NCBI GenBank assembly: GCA_038503035.1
Contig: JAVSML010024318.1
Location: forward strand, 147,891 to 211,890
Origin: Crocodylus rhombifer
Lineage: Eukaryota > Chordata > Crocodylia > Crocodylidae
DNA length: 64,000 nt
Direction: 5' to 3'
The notes under the pieces were generated by a model. It worked only from the letters and a program-made list of their open reading frames with translations. It searched no databases and was not told where the DNA came from. Positions within the stretch are counted from its first letter, which is position 1. The number at the start of each line of letters is the position of its first letter. A program made the translations under genes and the position numbers. Positions 46,616 to 59,706 of this stretch are shown here, in pieces.

Positions 46616-48325
46616 AGGGGTGTAAAACACAGAATGAAGGAAGCTAAAGAAAACTGGCCAACCAAGCCATTCCCTGAAAGGATCAGTTCTCTAGAATAGG
46701 CATGAGACATTTCAGGTCTAAAGCAGTATTTTTTAAAAATAAAACTTGCAAGGGTTACATGTTAGGGGGAAGGGGAATACAATTTTAACAGAAACTGGCT
46801 TGCAGTCTGAAAGGTCTGTTGTCCAGTTTTCTTAAAGAATCCTTTCCTAGTCCATAGTAGGGCTGATGATTTTTCAGGGACCCTAACCGAGAGAAGTGCC
46901 CATTGACATTTCCTGAGGTTTAGGTACTTCACTCACAGGCTCCTTTTAAAAATGCCAATAATTTCAACAAATATATAGATACATTTTTCAGAATCCCTCC
47001 TTTGCTTGACACTGTGTCCTGTTTGTTTACTTCTTGTCCTTCTCACAGCTTGGACAAGGAAAAGAGACAAGTCTGTTGTTTTTAAAGTCTGTTTCCCTAT
47101 AAGTTTATTATGCCCTTGCAAAGTGATGCAATATTTGGGTTGCAACTGCTTCAGGGAAATGTTTATAGAGCTTAAAAAAATGTTTCCATTGGATTTGTTT
47201 ATATGGAAGGGTTTTTTTTCTTGTGATCTTTGGTGTGTGTGTGGGGGGGGGGGGATTGTGTGGGGATTTTTTTTTTTCAATCCTAAATTTGGGGCCAATT
47301 TAGTCATGACAATAATGTCATGATTGACTCTCTAGGTATTTAGGCCATGCTCATCACCAGCACTTTGGAGCCGCTTTGATCACCCTCTTAAAGCTCTGTC
47401 AGTAGTTTCATCCATCCAAAATCATGTGGCTCCCAAATTCCCTTTGTCGGGTCAAGGGGCTACAAGCCCTTGATTTGAACAACTCCACATTGTTCCTTAA
47501 TTGAGTCTGACCTGGGCTTGGCCCCTCATGCAGGGCAGAGCACAATATGCGAGTGAGTTGGGAGGGTTAATTGGAAATGTTACTAAAAGGAAAAACAGAA
47601 GAGTAATGGGAAAGGCATCCTCGTGTGACCAAAGGCTTAACCAAAACCAGGCCTTCCTCCTAAGTCCCTGCCTGGAAAACAAGGGCATACGTGCAGGCAG
47701 CTGCTGACAGAGCGTGTGTGCGCGTTCTCCTATGTGCGGAAATATGTGGGCCGGGCCAGGCTGCTCCAAACCAGATGAAGTGTGGCAGGCTGGCTCCTGT
47801 GGCCTCTAGGAACAGCTAATCTGTTTGGGATAAAGATCTACTCCTGCCTCCCCTCCAGAGCTTCCTGAGTCGCATTCAGTCCCTGGAGTGCATCTCTTCT
47901 GCTAACCCTGAGCAGCTGCCACCTCCTGTGATCCCTCTCGAGCCGTAGCTCAGGAGCTCACAGTGGCTCTCCTGCCCCATTCTTTACCAGTTGCTGAGCA
48001 TCAAGACGACAAGCTGCTCCAGACCCTGCTGTTCCAGTGCTGGGGAACCATAAGCAGCTGCCTATAGAGAAATCATCATATGGGGGAATGTATGAAACAT
48101 GGGTAGTTCCACTGATGCTCATGAAGGAGAGTGCTGAAACTCCTGCAGAATATGTTGTAAAGTTTGATGTAGGAGCATGGGCTGCAGAGAATTCGCAACC
48201 TTTTCAGTGCCTGCTTTTCTGAGCCCAAGAAACTGGAGTAGCTGTGCGTTCTTTCCTATGAATACCAGGCCTCTCCCACTAGAAAATGCAGCAGGCAGTG
48301 TGGTAGGGACACTTAGTGGCTGGAG
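46616..48325. other. Unassigned DNA
   Basis: No gene is supported. A G-run near 47242-47252 is the only low-complexity feature. Confidence 0.4.
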
Positions 48326-48392
48326 GAACCCTTCAACCATGAGGTCAGACTCGATAATCTGTTGAGGTCCCTTCTAGCCCTAGCATCTATGA
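48326..48392 (+). mobile_element. CR1 3' terminus
   Basis: 'tgaggtcagactcgataatc' with 'gttgaggtcccttctagccc' and 'tctatgaaacc' is a short CR1 end. Confidence 0.7.
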
Positions 48393-51300
48393 AACCATTT
48401 CTATGCCCAGCCCCATCAGTCTTCCTCTGGGAGAATTTGTTTGTAGTCATGGAGTTCTAGACCTAACCTGTCCTACGACAATTTGGACCGGGAACAGGGT
48501 TAGGACCATTGGCCATGTAGAAGCTTGCACATCTCCCCATACATGCTTCCCTCCACAGGAAACATCAGAGGGTATGTATAGATAGAAGAAAGGACTGTTA
48601 AGGGATTTCCAGACACCTCTGAGTTAACAGCCTCTGGAGGAACAGTACAAAAGTGCTATCCAGAGGACATCCCTGGCTTCCTCATCCTGTGGACCCCTCT
48701 GCAGAAGTGAATATCCAGCAAATGGTGGGGATATGCCAGTCCAAGACCAAAGAGCACCAAAGAAGTGATCGAAGACATGCAACATATTGAGACAAATAAA
48801 GGAAAAGAGAACCCTCTTCATTCCGCTGCCCAGTAAGCACTCCTGCTCTCTCTCTCACATTTTCTCCAGAAAGAGACTGAGATTCCTATTTGCTTTTCTC
48901 CTGAATGTTCCTTGCTCAGTGTGCTGTCTCAGATATGTGCCAGGACCTTACATCTGCTCCCTCCTGCAGTTTTAAGGGGCTCAGCTCCAGGCAAGTCACT
49001 TCAGGACCGCCAGCGAAGGGAGAACAGCCCTACTTTCTTCACTTCTGTGGAACCCCACCCTGCCACTCCAACACCAGGATCTGACAGAAGGGAGAGGCGG
49101 GGGGACCAGAAGGCTGACCAAGGCTCCTTTCAAAGGTGGGGAAAGGAGGAGGAATGAAAGGCCAGAGTACACTGAATACATAGAGGATAGAGAGAATGCA
49201 CACTGGAACAGAGAGCATGGGAAACTAACTCTAATAGTGACCCATCTTAATAGATGGCAGACACAATGGCCAGAATGCCATGAGCATTAAGGGGGCACTA
49301 TATGTCTCTTCAAATGAAGAGCAAGCAAGGTTTCCTTGTGTCCCAAACCTTGTTTAACATCACTTCCAGCTATACAGTTGGTCCAAAAGAAGATATCACC
49401 AAAACAAGAGCTCTGCTTCCTCACATGTGTCTTGGGCCATCACAGCTACAACGCCACTAGAGCTCCCCAAGTGAATAACATTTTCCCTCAGAGAAACAAC
49501 AGAGCCTGATGAAGAAAACAGGGGACAATAAGGACCCAAGTCCTTTCTTAATTATAACCATATCATCCAGAACAACTTAGTGCCCTAAGTTGCCCATATA
49601 GGACATTATAACCATGTAGCCTGGCAAGTGTAAGCCCCTCTGGGCTGGGCTCTATATTTGGTGACACACCAAGGGAGATCCTATTACCCCGAGAGTTGCC
49701 TTGAAAACAGAGCAGTAGTCTCTTTCCTGGGGATGTACTGGTGCCCCAAGGTACATTCGTGGGGTGCTATAACCAGGGGCATGGGCATGTGTGAGAAAAA
49801 ACAAGGAATAATTTATGTATTTGGTGGTACCTGAGGGGCTACAGCCCTCCTGCTTGCATACTCTAAAACTGAAAGTCATCTGGGGAAGCTGCTCTGGAAG
49901 CTGCTCTCAATTAAGCTCAAGATCAAGGTCTCACACTGGTTTGGGGTGGGGGGGCGGAATGGGAAGCAGCCTCCCTGCCCCTTTCCCAGGTTTGGAGTGG
50001 GTAAGAGGAAAAACTTCAGAGTTATCCTTTGTTGGGAAGGGGGTTCACACTGCTGATGTGGTATAGACAGGCTGCCTTTAGTAACCACATACCTGAGGAT
50101 GGTCCATGGGGTACACAGGGAATGGCAAACCCTGTAGGAGTTATTACTCACCTATTTGTATGCTATTGTCTGTTGTTCTAAAAGTTACAGTTTCAAGGCA
50201 TATATTCTGCTTGGCATCTACTTCGTCTATTCCTTCTTATTTCTCTTTCCCACCCTCGTTCCCCAACACCATCTCTCCTACACACATACACGCACCAAAC
50301 TAATGCCTTCCAGATGAGGTGCTAGAAGCTGCTAATTGTACCCGGATCCATCCTGATTTGTGCTTCGGTCAGCAAGGCACCTCACTAATGGATCTGAGAC
50401 TTGGCAGTGGGCCTGGGACCAGTGTCAAAGGAAACAGATGAGAAAGAAAGAAAGAGTGGAGTGTTAGAGAAAGCGAGAGCAGAGAGACCAAGAAAGGAAA
50501 ATGATCGCTCTTCCCAGCAGCAAGAGACTGAATCTTGATAAGGGCTGTGGTTCTCCCCAGTGAAACTGTATATATGGGATTTCAGACAGCACAGCCTCAT
50601 TCCTTTCTCCTAGCAGAAACCTGACACCTGCCCTGGCTGGCCCTCCGTGTTTCTTTCCCATCACTTGGCAGGGAACACTCAGCTCTGAGGGAGGCTCATG
50701 TTCTAAGGCTGACAGCAATGCAGAGCTATAACACACCTGGGCTTTATGAGCTTCAGTCCCATGCAGGGCCTCTGCTGGCTTGAGCTGCTGGAGCCAGTTT
50801 TCCTGAAGCTGAGCTGCAAGAGGCCTGGCTGAGGGAAACTGGGAACCGGGGTCCAAGCTGTCTCTTCTCATCAATCATGCTCATTCCTGGTCCTTTAGGA
50901 ACACTCTCCAAGAGGAACCAGGCAGGGCAGTGGGAGATCTGAATCCTGGTAGAGAGGGAGAGGGAGAGGATCAGAGAGAAGAAGTGGGATTGGGAAAATG
51001 AGAGAGAAGGGAAATATAGAGGTGGGAAAATGACGGTGTGAGCATAAGAAAGGAAAAGCAAGGAGGAGAGGGAAGAGGAGGAGAACAAAGTTCTCAGAGG
51101 CAAGAGGGGGAATGAGAGAAGCAAGAGGAAGCTGGATGGCACATAAAAAGGGAGTAGAAACAGGAGTCAATAAAAACTTGAGAGGTGGCAGGTAGCAGCT
51201 TGGTGGAAAGCAGGAGGAAGAAGGCTATTTGACCTACGCACAACATGCTAGCGCTTATGAAAGCCTCAGCTGAAGGGGAGTAGAAGTGCCCTGTACTGGC

Positions 51301-51665
51301 ACCTCCCCAGGGACGGGGTCCAAGAAACAGTAATGCTGCCAGAGATAGTCTCCCTCGAAGCCTCTTGAAAATGATCCAAAACAGCAATCTGAATCATTGT
51401 TTAGGAGCCTAAAGACCTCCATCTATCACACTTCCCAAGCCTTCCATTGCAGCATTCCAGCCCTAGGCTGAGGCAGAGATGTATACCCTTCCCCCTGTGG
51501 GAGGTGCAACAATCTTCTCTTCTCCTGCCTGGAAGTCTACCAGAGATGTAGGTCCAAAGGTGGCAAGACTGCTTCCCTCAGTGGAGGTATCCTTTGAACT
51601 CAAACATAACATGCCCTTATCCACAGCTTTTCATCTGTGGAAACCACAGCTCTTTACAAACAGCA
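48393..51665. other. Unassigned DNA with GA-rich block
   Basis: No gene is supported. 50940-51140 is a GA-rich purine tract on the plus strand that produces long Ser/Leu/Phe-rich frames on the minus strand; these are compositional. Confidence 0.4.
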
Positions 51666-51669
51666 GGCT

Positions 51670-51795
51670 AGTGTTATAAGCCCTGTTTTACAGATGGAGG
51701 AACCAAGGCTCAGGGCAGCAAAGTGACTTTCGTGTGGTCACTCAGAAAGTCAGTAGCATATCCTGGGACCTTCAATCTGGTGCCATCTCCACTGG
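51670..51795 (-). mobile_element. MIR-type SINE fragment
   Basis: The plus strand reads 'tgttttacagatggaggaac' and 'aaggctcaggg', then 'gtggtcactcagaaagtcag'. These are the reverse complement of the MIR core. Confidence 0.75.
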
Positions 51796-54589
51796 AGGCG
51801 TCTATGGCACTGTGAAAGCCAGGCAGCCATAGCGAGGGTCAAAGGCAGGGTTGGGTAAAATAAGAGTTCCAGAGAGTGGAGAGAAGGATCTTGAGGGATG
51901 GAAAACAGTCTGATTCAAGTCTAAACAAGTAAATAGGAAAAGCATGGGTGGAAGGAGCCAAAGAAATGATTGGTGGCTACCAGGAATGGCAGCTGTGGAT
52001 GGAGAATTCCAGTTATGACATGAGAGTGCCAAAATGCTCTGAGTGGAACAGCCACCTGCACTCTCTAAGCCATGACTAGACTCACTGTGTGTACATGGGC
52101 ACACATCTCAGCTCGGACTGGAACCATGACCCGCATGGTCCATAACTACCAACTCTAACAGGAACTTTGCCTGGTCCCAACCAGTAGAAACCATGAAAAG
52201 ATCCCCTTGGTTGAGAGCTGCTTTTTCATCAACTCCGCAATTCTTGGCAGAGCTCATAGGGAATTTCCACTAGACTGTGATTCATGTAGTGAAATCTGAT
52301 CTTGGCCAGGAAGAGCGAGAAGCAAAGAGGCAGACAGACTGACAGACACCACACACTTTGAGCAGAGACAGTGCTGGGGAGCAGCCAGACATTTGCTGAC
52401 AGGCAAAGAGACATCCATTCTACATGATATGGGAGCATTTGTAAGGCTCAACGGAGAGGCCACTGGTTTCATAATGAGGAGGCCAAACGTGTTACAGACA
52501 GTGTATGTGTACATACAAACTGATTAACTCAGGTCTATTGGAGATGAAAGGCAATTAAATATTTCTTGTCTTTCATACTCTGAGTTGTTTTTAGACATTA
52601 TTTTAAATAAAAACACCACCCAGGTATTGGTTGCACTAAAGACCATTGACAACCTTTCTTGTTTTTTTTCCCAAAAATACTTCCTCTCAGAATGGCTTTT
52701 ATTTTAAATAGAGAACAACATAAGAAGGAAAGAAGGGTGAAGTGTCTGAGAGAGTAGGGCACTAGCAAGTGTTTCTCTCATGCTTGCACTGAACCAAACA
52801 CAAGATTCCTGCCCGTCTCTGCACACGGCAGTGGTCTGAAAAGCTTCAAGGTACAGAATGGCACACAGAAGACAAAGGCATAAGATCTAAATGGCTAAGC
52901 ACAGCACAATTTAGACCCTTCCCAAAGCCACTAGTATAAGGCTCATGCCATGTGATGAGGGAAAGGAAAGGAACAGGTCATTAGCTTGCCTTGGGAAGAA
53001 AGGGCAACAATGCCCAGTTGTCAGACCACACCTATATTGCATTGGTCCTTCCAGTGCAATGGGGCAAGTTCATGTCTGGCATATCCCCAGTGATGTTGCT
53101 CTCAGATGAAACTGGCCCAATAACTCCTCCTTCTCTTACTTCCTCCCTGCCCCTCCAAAAACATGGCCATATTTTTGAGGAGGGGGTAGGTGTTCCCTTT
53201 CTCTCTGTGCTCCACCTATCTGGGTAGTGACAGAGGGACCCCAGAAACTCCTCTTGTAGGTGAGGAAACTTGGGGAATCAGAGTGTTCTGCTTATGCAAC
53301 CTAATTTCAGGCAAAGCCACAGCAGCTTCATTCAGACCCTGGGCCTGTACAAGACGACAGCTTCAAGGATCAGCCCCTGAGCTACAGGGTGTTATGTGAA
53401 TTGTGAGTTCCCTAGTCCTCTTCCCTCAGAAAGCCAGTCTCCTCACTATGAGTCCTTGCTTATTATCAGCGCTTCGCTTACCAGCACTCTGCTAGTTCTG
53501 ATTAGCGCCTGGATCCCTCTCATCAGTCCCTTAAGTAGGGGCACACAGAGGCATGTGACTGTGGCCTTCACATGAAGGGACTTCCCTAGGAGCTTGACAA
53601 AGCTGTGCCTTCATAACCTGAGGCAGGCGTGGTGTTGACAAACATAAGGCCCTTCCTTCCTTGCCATCTCTCCCACTCCTGAGGCTGAGTTCCCTGGTTT
53701 CACAGTGCTCTCTGGTGCCAGCAGGACAAGTGGGAAGTCAGTACCCAAGGACTGGGGAATGAACAGGTTTCTTCAATGCCATGCAAAGCCTGAAGCACTA
53801 GGAAGACTGCATAGCTCTACAGCATTAAAATAAAGGGATATTTTAAAACTTCCAGATCAAGATGTGCTTGATATGGCTTGTTTAATTTGGGCAGGGGGTG
53901 AGATAGGGAACATGCACATGCCAAACATCCCAGATGTCTATACAAAGACGCAACATTCATCAGCTTTCACACGCAGACATTCAGTCCCATTACAATGCTC
54001 GCCCCTCATTTGGTGGGTTGAATGCAAGAACATCTGGGCCAGGACCCACCATATGTGATTTTTGAATCCTCCCAGAGGAGCCTTCTTTTCTTCTTCTTCT
54101 TCTTCTTCCTCTTGGGGACTTAGGGATTTGGTTGGGGTTTTTTAAAGAGTACTCCGGGTTTCTTTAAGGCAGGTCTTCTTGATTTATCGTCCTCTGGTTT
54201 GAGACACAAAAGACTTCAGAAAAAGACATTTGCTTTTCTGAGTGGTGGTTTCCTGTACTACCTCAGCCTTTTTCTGCAGACAAAGCAGAGCACAAGACCA
54301 AGCCCAGAGCTCCCACTAGCACCAGGAAGAAGCAATTTAGGCTAGGATAAGAAGTTTGGTTGGGGTTCTGTTTTAAAATGTGGAGTCCGCCTACATAGAG
54401 ATGGAGCTGTGTTATACTTTTTATACCACATGATCTTCAGAGATGAGAGTTCCCAGTAAAGTCACAATCTAGGATTCTGATATGCTCCCCTAAGAGGGTC
54501 ATACAGATACCCCAGCATGGTGTGTCGGGTAACAAGAAAGAGGGGCAGGTTAATATAACTCACACTTACCCAGTTTAGTGCCCTGCCAA
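51796..54589. other. Unassigned DNA
   Basis: No gene is supported. 53452-53525 ('gcttattatcagcgcttcgc') looks like an eroded DNA-transposon end. A (TTC)n run lies at 54082-54112. Confidence 0.4.
54082..54112. repeat. (TTC)n microsatellite
   Basis: About seven perfect TTC triplets plus flanking imperfect ones. Confidence 0.8.
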
Positions 54590-55023
54590 AGAATCCAGAA
54601 GAGGGCTGCAACGATTAGGAGCCTGGACTTACGAGAAGAATGAGAATTATTTAGTTTGGAGAAGAGAGAACTGAGAAGGGATTTGACGATAATCTTCAAA
54701 TACAAAAATCTTTCTTATAAAGAAGATGGTGATCAACTATTCTCTGTACACACAGAGGACGGGTCAGGAAGTAAAGGGTGAAAATTGTAACAAGGGAAAT
54801 TTAGGGGTGAATATTAGTAAGAATTTTCCAACTCTAAGGGTGGTTAAGCACTCAGAAACAGAAAACCTACAGAGGTTGTGGAATCTCCATTGCTGGAAAT
54901 TTAAGAAGTTAGGCAAACATTTGTACAGGATGGTTAGGACAGGGATCTTCCTGCCTTGAGCCAGGGGTTGGACTAGATGATCTCCTGAGCTTATTTTCAG
55001 CCCTGTTTTTCTACAAGGCTATG
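54590..55023 (+). mobile_element. CR1 3' end
   Basis: It carries the last part of the CR1 coding region ('tgagaagggatttgacgata') and the 3'UTR ('ctacagaggttgtggaatct', 'ggttggactagatgatctcc'), ending near 'ctacaaggctatgat'. Frames are broken. Confidence 0.8.
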
Positions 55024-56089
55024 ATCCCTGGGCTACACATAGAGGCCAATGTGCCTACTACAGCTTCAGTTAACAGAGAGGGGTCTTGTAGCACAAGTAG
55101 TTTAGGCTCAGGAATTCAGATCCAGAGGCTCCAAACTCATTCCCCAGACCTGCAGACTCACCCAACAGCATGGTGTTATAGTTGCATAAATGAGCTGTTA
55201 TCTGGTCACCTAGTCAGGATGGCCTAAGCAACCTGCTTGTATCCAATAAGCGATTTATGAAGCCATAAATGTCAGCCTTGCAACAGCAAAAATCACGGTG
55301 TGGGAAATGAGCTATTATTTTAGCACCAAAGGGAGGCAAATACAGTGCTAAACCTAACAGGAGTTAAAGTCACCACATGAAGGGGAGAGATGTGCAGCTT
55401 GTAGTGCCTGGATGGAGAACAGATTTTATAATCCTACAACTTTCTCAAATCTGAGGAACCCCATAGTAGAACAACTTGCTAGAAAAGGTATTCTAAAAGG
55501 GTGATCTGATTCTAGAGGGATTTATTGGGGATCATCTATGGAGGAAGTATCTCTTAGTATCGCTGAGTTCCTGTGTTCTGACAGACAGAAATTCGTTTTC
55601 TTTCAAAACTTAAGTCTGTTGTGTTTGAAGAGTTAGGGCATTTCATTTTCTTTCTGCTAGAACAAATATGCCAATGCTTTGGTTGGGGTTGGGGAGAGAG
55701 TTGGGGGGCCTCCATTTTGCCCAGTGCTAAATATTAGCCACCCCTGCATTACAACTATTACAGATACAGATTCAACAGAACCAAAATGAAGTAAAATGTC
55801 ATTATAGAAGCACAAAAGTCAAATGCATCCTAAATTAAATCTTGCTTTTATATATCCATTGTGGCTGGCTAGGAAGGTATCACAAACAACTATGTGGGCT
55901 TTCGCTGCTATGAAGAAGCCACCATATGCAATTCAACAGATCTTGCTATATGACAAAGTGAAACCTGGGGACCCACTATTATAGTCAGTGCTACAGTTCT
56001 GCAGACAACTGCATTCTTACAAGAACTTCTGCAATCAGATATGACTGCTGTCCATAAATACATGAGTGATAAATACCAGGGAAGGGGAA
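55024..56089. other. Unassigned DNA
   Basis: I see no gene or recognisable repeat in this stretch. Confidence 0.4.
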
Positions 56090-56240
56090 AAACCCTTTAA
56101 GATAAAGTACTATGCTGGCACAAGTTCTAATGGATATATATTGGCCACAAAAAGATTTATCCTGGAAATTAGGAGAAGGTTTCTAACTGTCAGAGTGTCA
56201 AGCTTCTGAAATAGCATCCCAAGAGCAGCAGTGGGAACAT
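56090..56240 (+). mobile_element. CR1 fragment
   Basis: 'ggaaattaggagaaggtttc' followed by 'ctgtcagagtgtcaagc' and 'aatagcatcccaag' follows the CR1 3' coding-to-UTR boundary. The terminal block is missing. Confidence 0.6.
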
Positions 56241-56384
56241 ATGTAAGTAGTTAGCTTTCTGAAGCTTATGAAAAAGGGTGTATAATGCAGTTGTTTCTGA
56301 TAGCTGGTGTCTGGAGTCAGTGAACCAACAGATCCCTGACAGTTATGTGCCTTAAATCCATGCACACAACTCTCGCTGAAACAG

Positions 56385-57358
56385 TAGTAGTTCTTAACAT
56401 TTTCCATCCCATGATCCCACACTGAGATGAGAGAATTTCAAGTCCCTCTTCTTATTTAAAACTAAAGAGAGGCTGGTTGCAAGCCACTGGCACCTATTCA
56501 CAAGCTCCAGATCAAGAACCCAGATACCAGCAGGCATCTCACCCCAAAGAAATTGGACTTGGACTAAATACTGGTTTGCTGACAGTAAACCACAAGTCAC
56601 AAAGCACCAGACAGCTGATGTGATAAAGGAGAAGTGAGGACAGAGACTTAGATTTTTTCCAGAAAATAAAACTGAATATGGAGACAAGAAAAAGATATTT
56701 CCTTAGGATTATCAAAGGTGATAAGAAACTTCCTATTAATAAATACTGAGGACAAACTGCACCTAATCCTGAGAGAAGAGATATGATAGATAGCAACATA
56801 TTACAATGCAATCAACTACTGAGTCATGAAGAAACAGCAAACACCAAACTGTGAAGACAAGATGATGTCCATTCCAGGCAATTGCCTGACAGAGACCTGA
56901 GGTTCTTTTATTTATTTTTTTAAATTTTGTATACTTTTTAACAGCACTATGAATTGAAAAACTTAACTTGCACTTTCCTATATAAATCCTTTTAATTTTT
57001 GGCCCCAGGCATTCCCAGGTTGGATTTATCTGTGCCTTTACAGTGAAACCTATTTCAGAAGTTAACTATGCAGCCCAGAACCTTCCCTCAACTTCAGAAC
57101 TGGTTGTCCATAGCTTTTCTGAATTTAGCAGTGACCCACTTTAAAAACTAATTTCACACAGTTCTTGACTACAGAAAAATAATAGGGCAAGTCTTCTGTT
57201 ACAAAGCACTCAGAAAGACTCCAACAAGTCAGAATGGTTTTGCCACTATGGATCACTAGCTGAAATCCCCGGGTTTACCTTGTGAAACTTGTGTAGGTAA
57301 TGTAGCATCCTGTGACACCCTTGAAAGGATCTCACAACATCCCAGTTGAGAATCACTG
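56385..57358. mobile_element. Probable hAT-like element 6
   Basis: The left end 'tagtagttcttaacattttc' and right end 'ccagttgagaatcactg' are hAT-type inverted repeats (AGT-GTTCT-AAC), and CATCCCA/GGGATG words follow on both sides. No target duplication is clear. The interior has no transposase frame. Confidence 0.45.
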
Positions 57359-57940
57359 CTTCAGAAAAATGTGATTGCACAAGGGCTTACAGGTTCTCCT
57401 CTTGGTAGGATAAGAGAGCTCACTTCTCCCTCCTTTGAATATTAGCAAAGCAAAAACATTCCACCTCCTTGTCAATGCCCAGATAGCTTTTCAACTCCAC
57501 CTAATGGAAATAATGCTGATGGTTAGTGTTAACACCTTGTTAATCTCACCTGGTCCCATCCTGATTAAGGGTTCAAGTAGAACAGAGAAATCAAGTTCAT
57601 AACCTACGTTAATGGACTGTTATTAGCAAGCTACACAAAGCAGAGGGTGCTATGAAAATACATCTTCTCAGGATAAGGAGAGGAAACACGGTTCTAATGC
57701 CATCTGGAAGCGATGGAGATACGGTAACATAGGAGCCAACTACAAAATGGCTGCTTTAGCACTGCAGCTACTTGGCATTGCTAGATTTCAAGAAACAACT
57801 ACAAGAAGGCGTATTTGGAAAAGGTTCTTATTCCAAACCCGGCAGTTCTAAACTCTGGCTTGTATTCTGCCAGCACATTATGGATATTTCTTGGGGAGGT
57901 TCATTAGCAGGTGGTGTGTCCTACTGAAATAGCTCATGAG
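57359..57940. other. Unassigned DNA
   Basis: I see no gene or recognisable repeat in this stretch. Confidence 0.4.
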
Positions 57941-58733
57941 CAGGGGTCCTAGTTTTCTCTGATAAAAAAGCAAATTCTCTGATAAAAAATTGCAAATTCT
58001 CTAATAGGAACCCCAAAATCCATGATTAAAATGAAAGGCCCCCCACAGCCCTTCTGGCCCTGCTGGTGTGCCTCACTTCCTACCCGCAGTCCCCACAGCC
58101 TTGCTGGTGCCTCTTGCTGCATTACCCACACCCTCTGCTGCCCCAGCCCTGCTGGAGGGGGCTCCCAGCTGCCAGGGCTACAGACTCAGGTCAGCAGCCC
58201 CCACTCCCCCCTGCTGCCTGCTCTGGGCTTGGAGGAGCGGGGAGAGAGCTCCCCACCACTGCACATACCTCCAGCCCCTTGGGTGTGAGCGCAGCAGCAG
58301 GGAGCCAGCCCTCTCCCTCCCCCTTCCCCTCCCTTGAACGAGCCACCCACAACTGCTGGAGTCCTGCAGCTGCACATTGCAGCCCTGGGTCCTGTGCCCC
58401 ATGCACCGTCCAGCTGGGCAGCAGCCCCAGCCCTGCCCAGCTCCCTCCCTCCCTACAGGGGCCTCAATCCCCCTCTAGCCCCTGGTGGGAACTGCTCTTT
58501 GGGCTGTCTGGGGCCATGTGCATGTACACGCACATAGAGCTCCCTGCCTTCCTCCTGCTCCCTCCCAGCTCCCTGCAGGCTGGAACTGTGCCAGCCTGCA
58601 GGGAGCTCGTTGCAAAACTGCAAAATCCATGGGTTTCTCTGGTAAAACGAGAAATCCATGTTTGCCTCTGGTAAAAGGTAAAATTCATGGTTTACTCTGC
58701 TTTTCCGTGGGAAACGGAAAACCCAGATCCCTG
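57941..58733. mobile_element. Nonautonomous TIR element with tandem internal motif
   Basis: The left end 'caggggtcctagttttc' and the reverse complement of the right end 'cagggatctgggttttcc' are inverted repeats. Next to each end a ~20-base motif with CTCTGATAAAA or CTCTGGTAAAA is repeated two or three times. The GC- and C-rich centre yields a 202-residue Pro/Ser/Leu-rich frame that I consider compositional. The flanks 'ctcatgag' and 'ctctcaag' are only a weak match. Confidence 0.55.
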
Positions 58734-58886
58734 CTCTCAAGCCATTTGCAAACTATCAAGCCTCATCTGAGCAAAATGCAAGATCCTCTGGGCTGTTTTT
58801 AATACCACTGATTTGCATGTGCTATACCATGTTTTGCTGGTACATTTCAATCAAACCTTACAACGTCACTGGAAGACAAGCCTCAT

Positions 58887-59190
58887 TGGGTACTTGCAGA
58901 TATGCCAGGAGGCTGCTCTGACATGCTGTAATTAGAGCATATCAAGAGTACACTCAATTAATGCTAATTAAGCACGCTAATTACCATGCTTCAACCAGCC
59001 TCCCTGCCTCATGTATCAGTGTCCCTGCACTTCAAAATGGCAGTGGGAGTACTTTAACTAAAACTCATTGATGCCATTAGTTAAAGTGCCCTGATGCCAT
59101 TTTGAAGTGCGGGGATGCTGATACACGAGATGCTGTGGGTGCTCTAAGAGCCACTCTAATTAAAGCACCCCCTCTCCCCCAACATCAGAC
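58887..59190. mobile_element. Fold-back MITE
   Basis: Arms 59009-59060 and 59078-59128 are inverted repeats of about 50 bases with a 17-base loop. The shared core includes 'gcacttcaaaatggca' and 'actttaacta'. Outer ends are less certain; 'gctaattaagc' and 'ctctaattaaagc' on the two sides suggest an AT-rich outer region. Confidence 0.65.
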
Positions 59191-59491
59191 CATATGTAAA
59201 AATGCTCATTATTCCTATTTTAGCAGGGACCCAGGGAGGGGGAAGAATATTCCCAAGGTGATAGGGTTAGAAACCAAGGGCACTGACAGATGTTCAGGTC
59301 CCCACTTTAACTCATAGTATTTTACATAAAGCAGCATAAGTTAGAAACCCCCCTGCCCAACCCAACAGACATTTGCTTGACAGGTGTGTGGGGGGGGATG
59401 ACAGGGGAGTGATCAAATCTGCCTGCAAGAGCCCAAGAAGCCTGTCTGTAACCAAGGAGTCACCTTGTTCTCCCAGCACCCCCTGCCCCAG

Positions 59492-59706
59492 GTCTGGGGC
59501 TGTCAGCAGGAAGGGAGATGGAGCAATCTGTAGGCTGGGGTTTGTCTGGCCTAAGCTGGAAGGGGGGGCCTACGTGGGAGGGGGAGGCTGTGAGGTTGGG
59601 GGATCTGATCCACTTGCCCTCCCTTCAGCTCAGGCCAGACAAAACCCCAGTTGGTAGCTCACTTCCCTTCCCCTCTCCCCTTCCCTTCCTGCTGACAGCC
59701 CTGGGA
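59492..59706. repeat. Fold-back repeat
   Basis: Left arm 59492-59577 pairs with right arm 59619-59706, for example 'ctgtcagcaggaaggga' with 'tcccttcctgctgacag' and 'tgtctggcctaagctg' with 'cagctcaggccagaca'. The spacer is about 40 bases. It may be the centre of a larger DNA element whose ends I cannot fix. Confidence 0.65.

Noticed and set aside
50464..51170. Minus-strand frames of 91-136 residues
   Set aside because: They arise from a GA-rich purine tract and are mostly Ser, Leu and Phe by composition.
58066..58674. A 202-residue open frame on the plus strand
   Set aside because: It is Pro/Ser/Leu-rich, lies in the C-rich centre of a TIR element, and overlaps equally long frames in other registers. 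No domain is visible.
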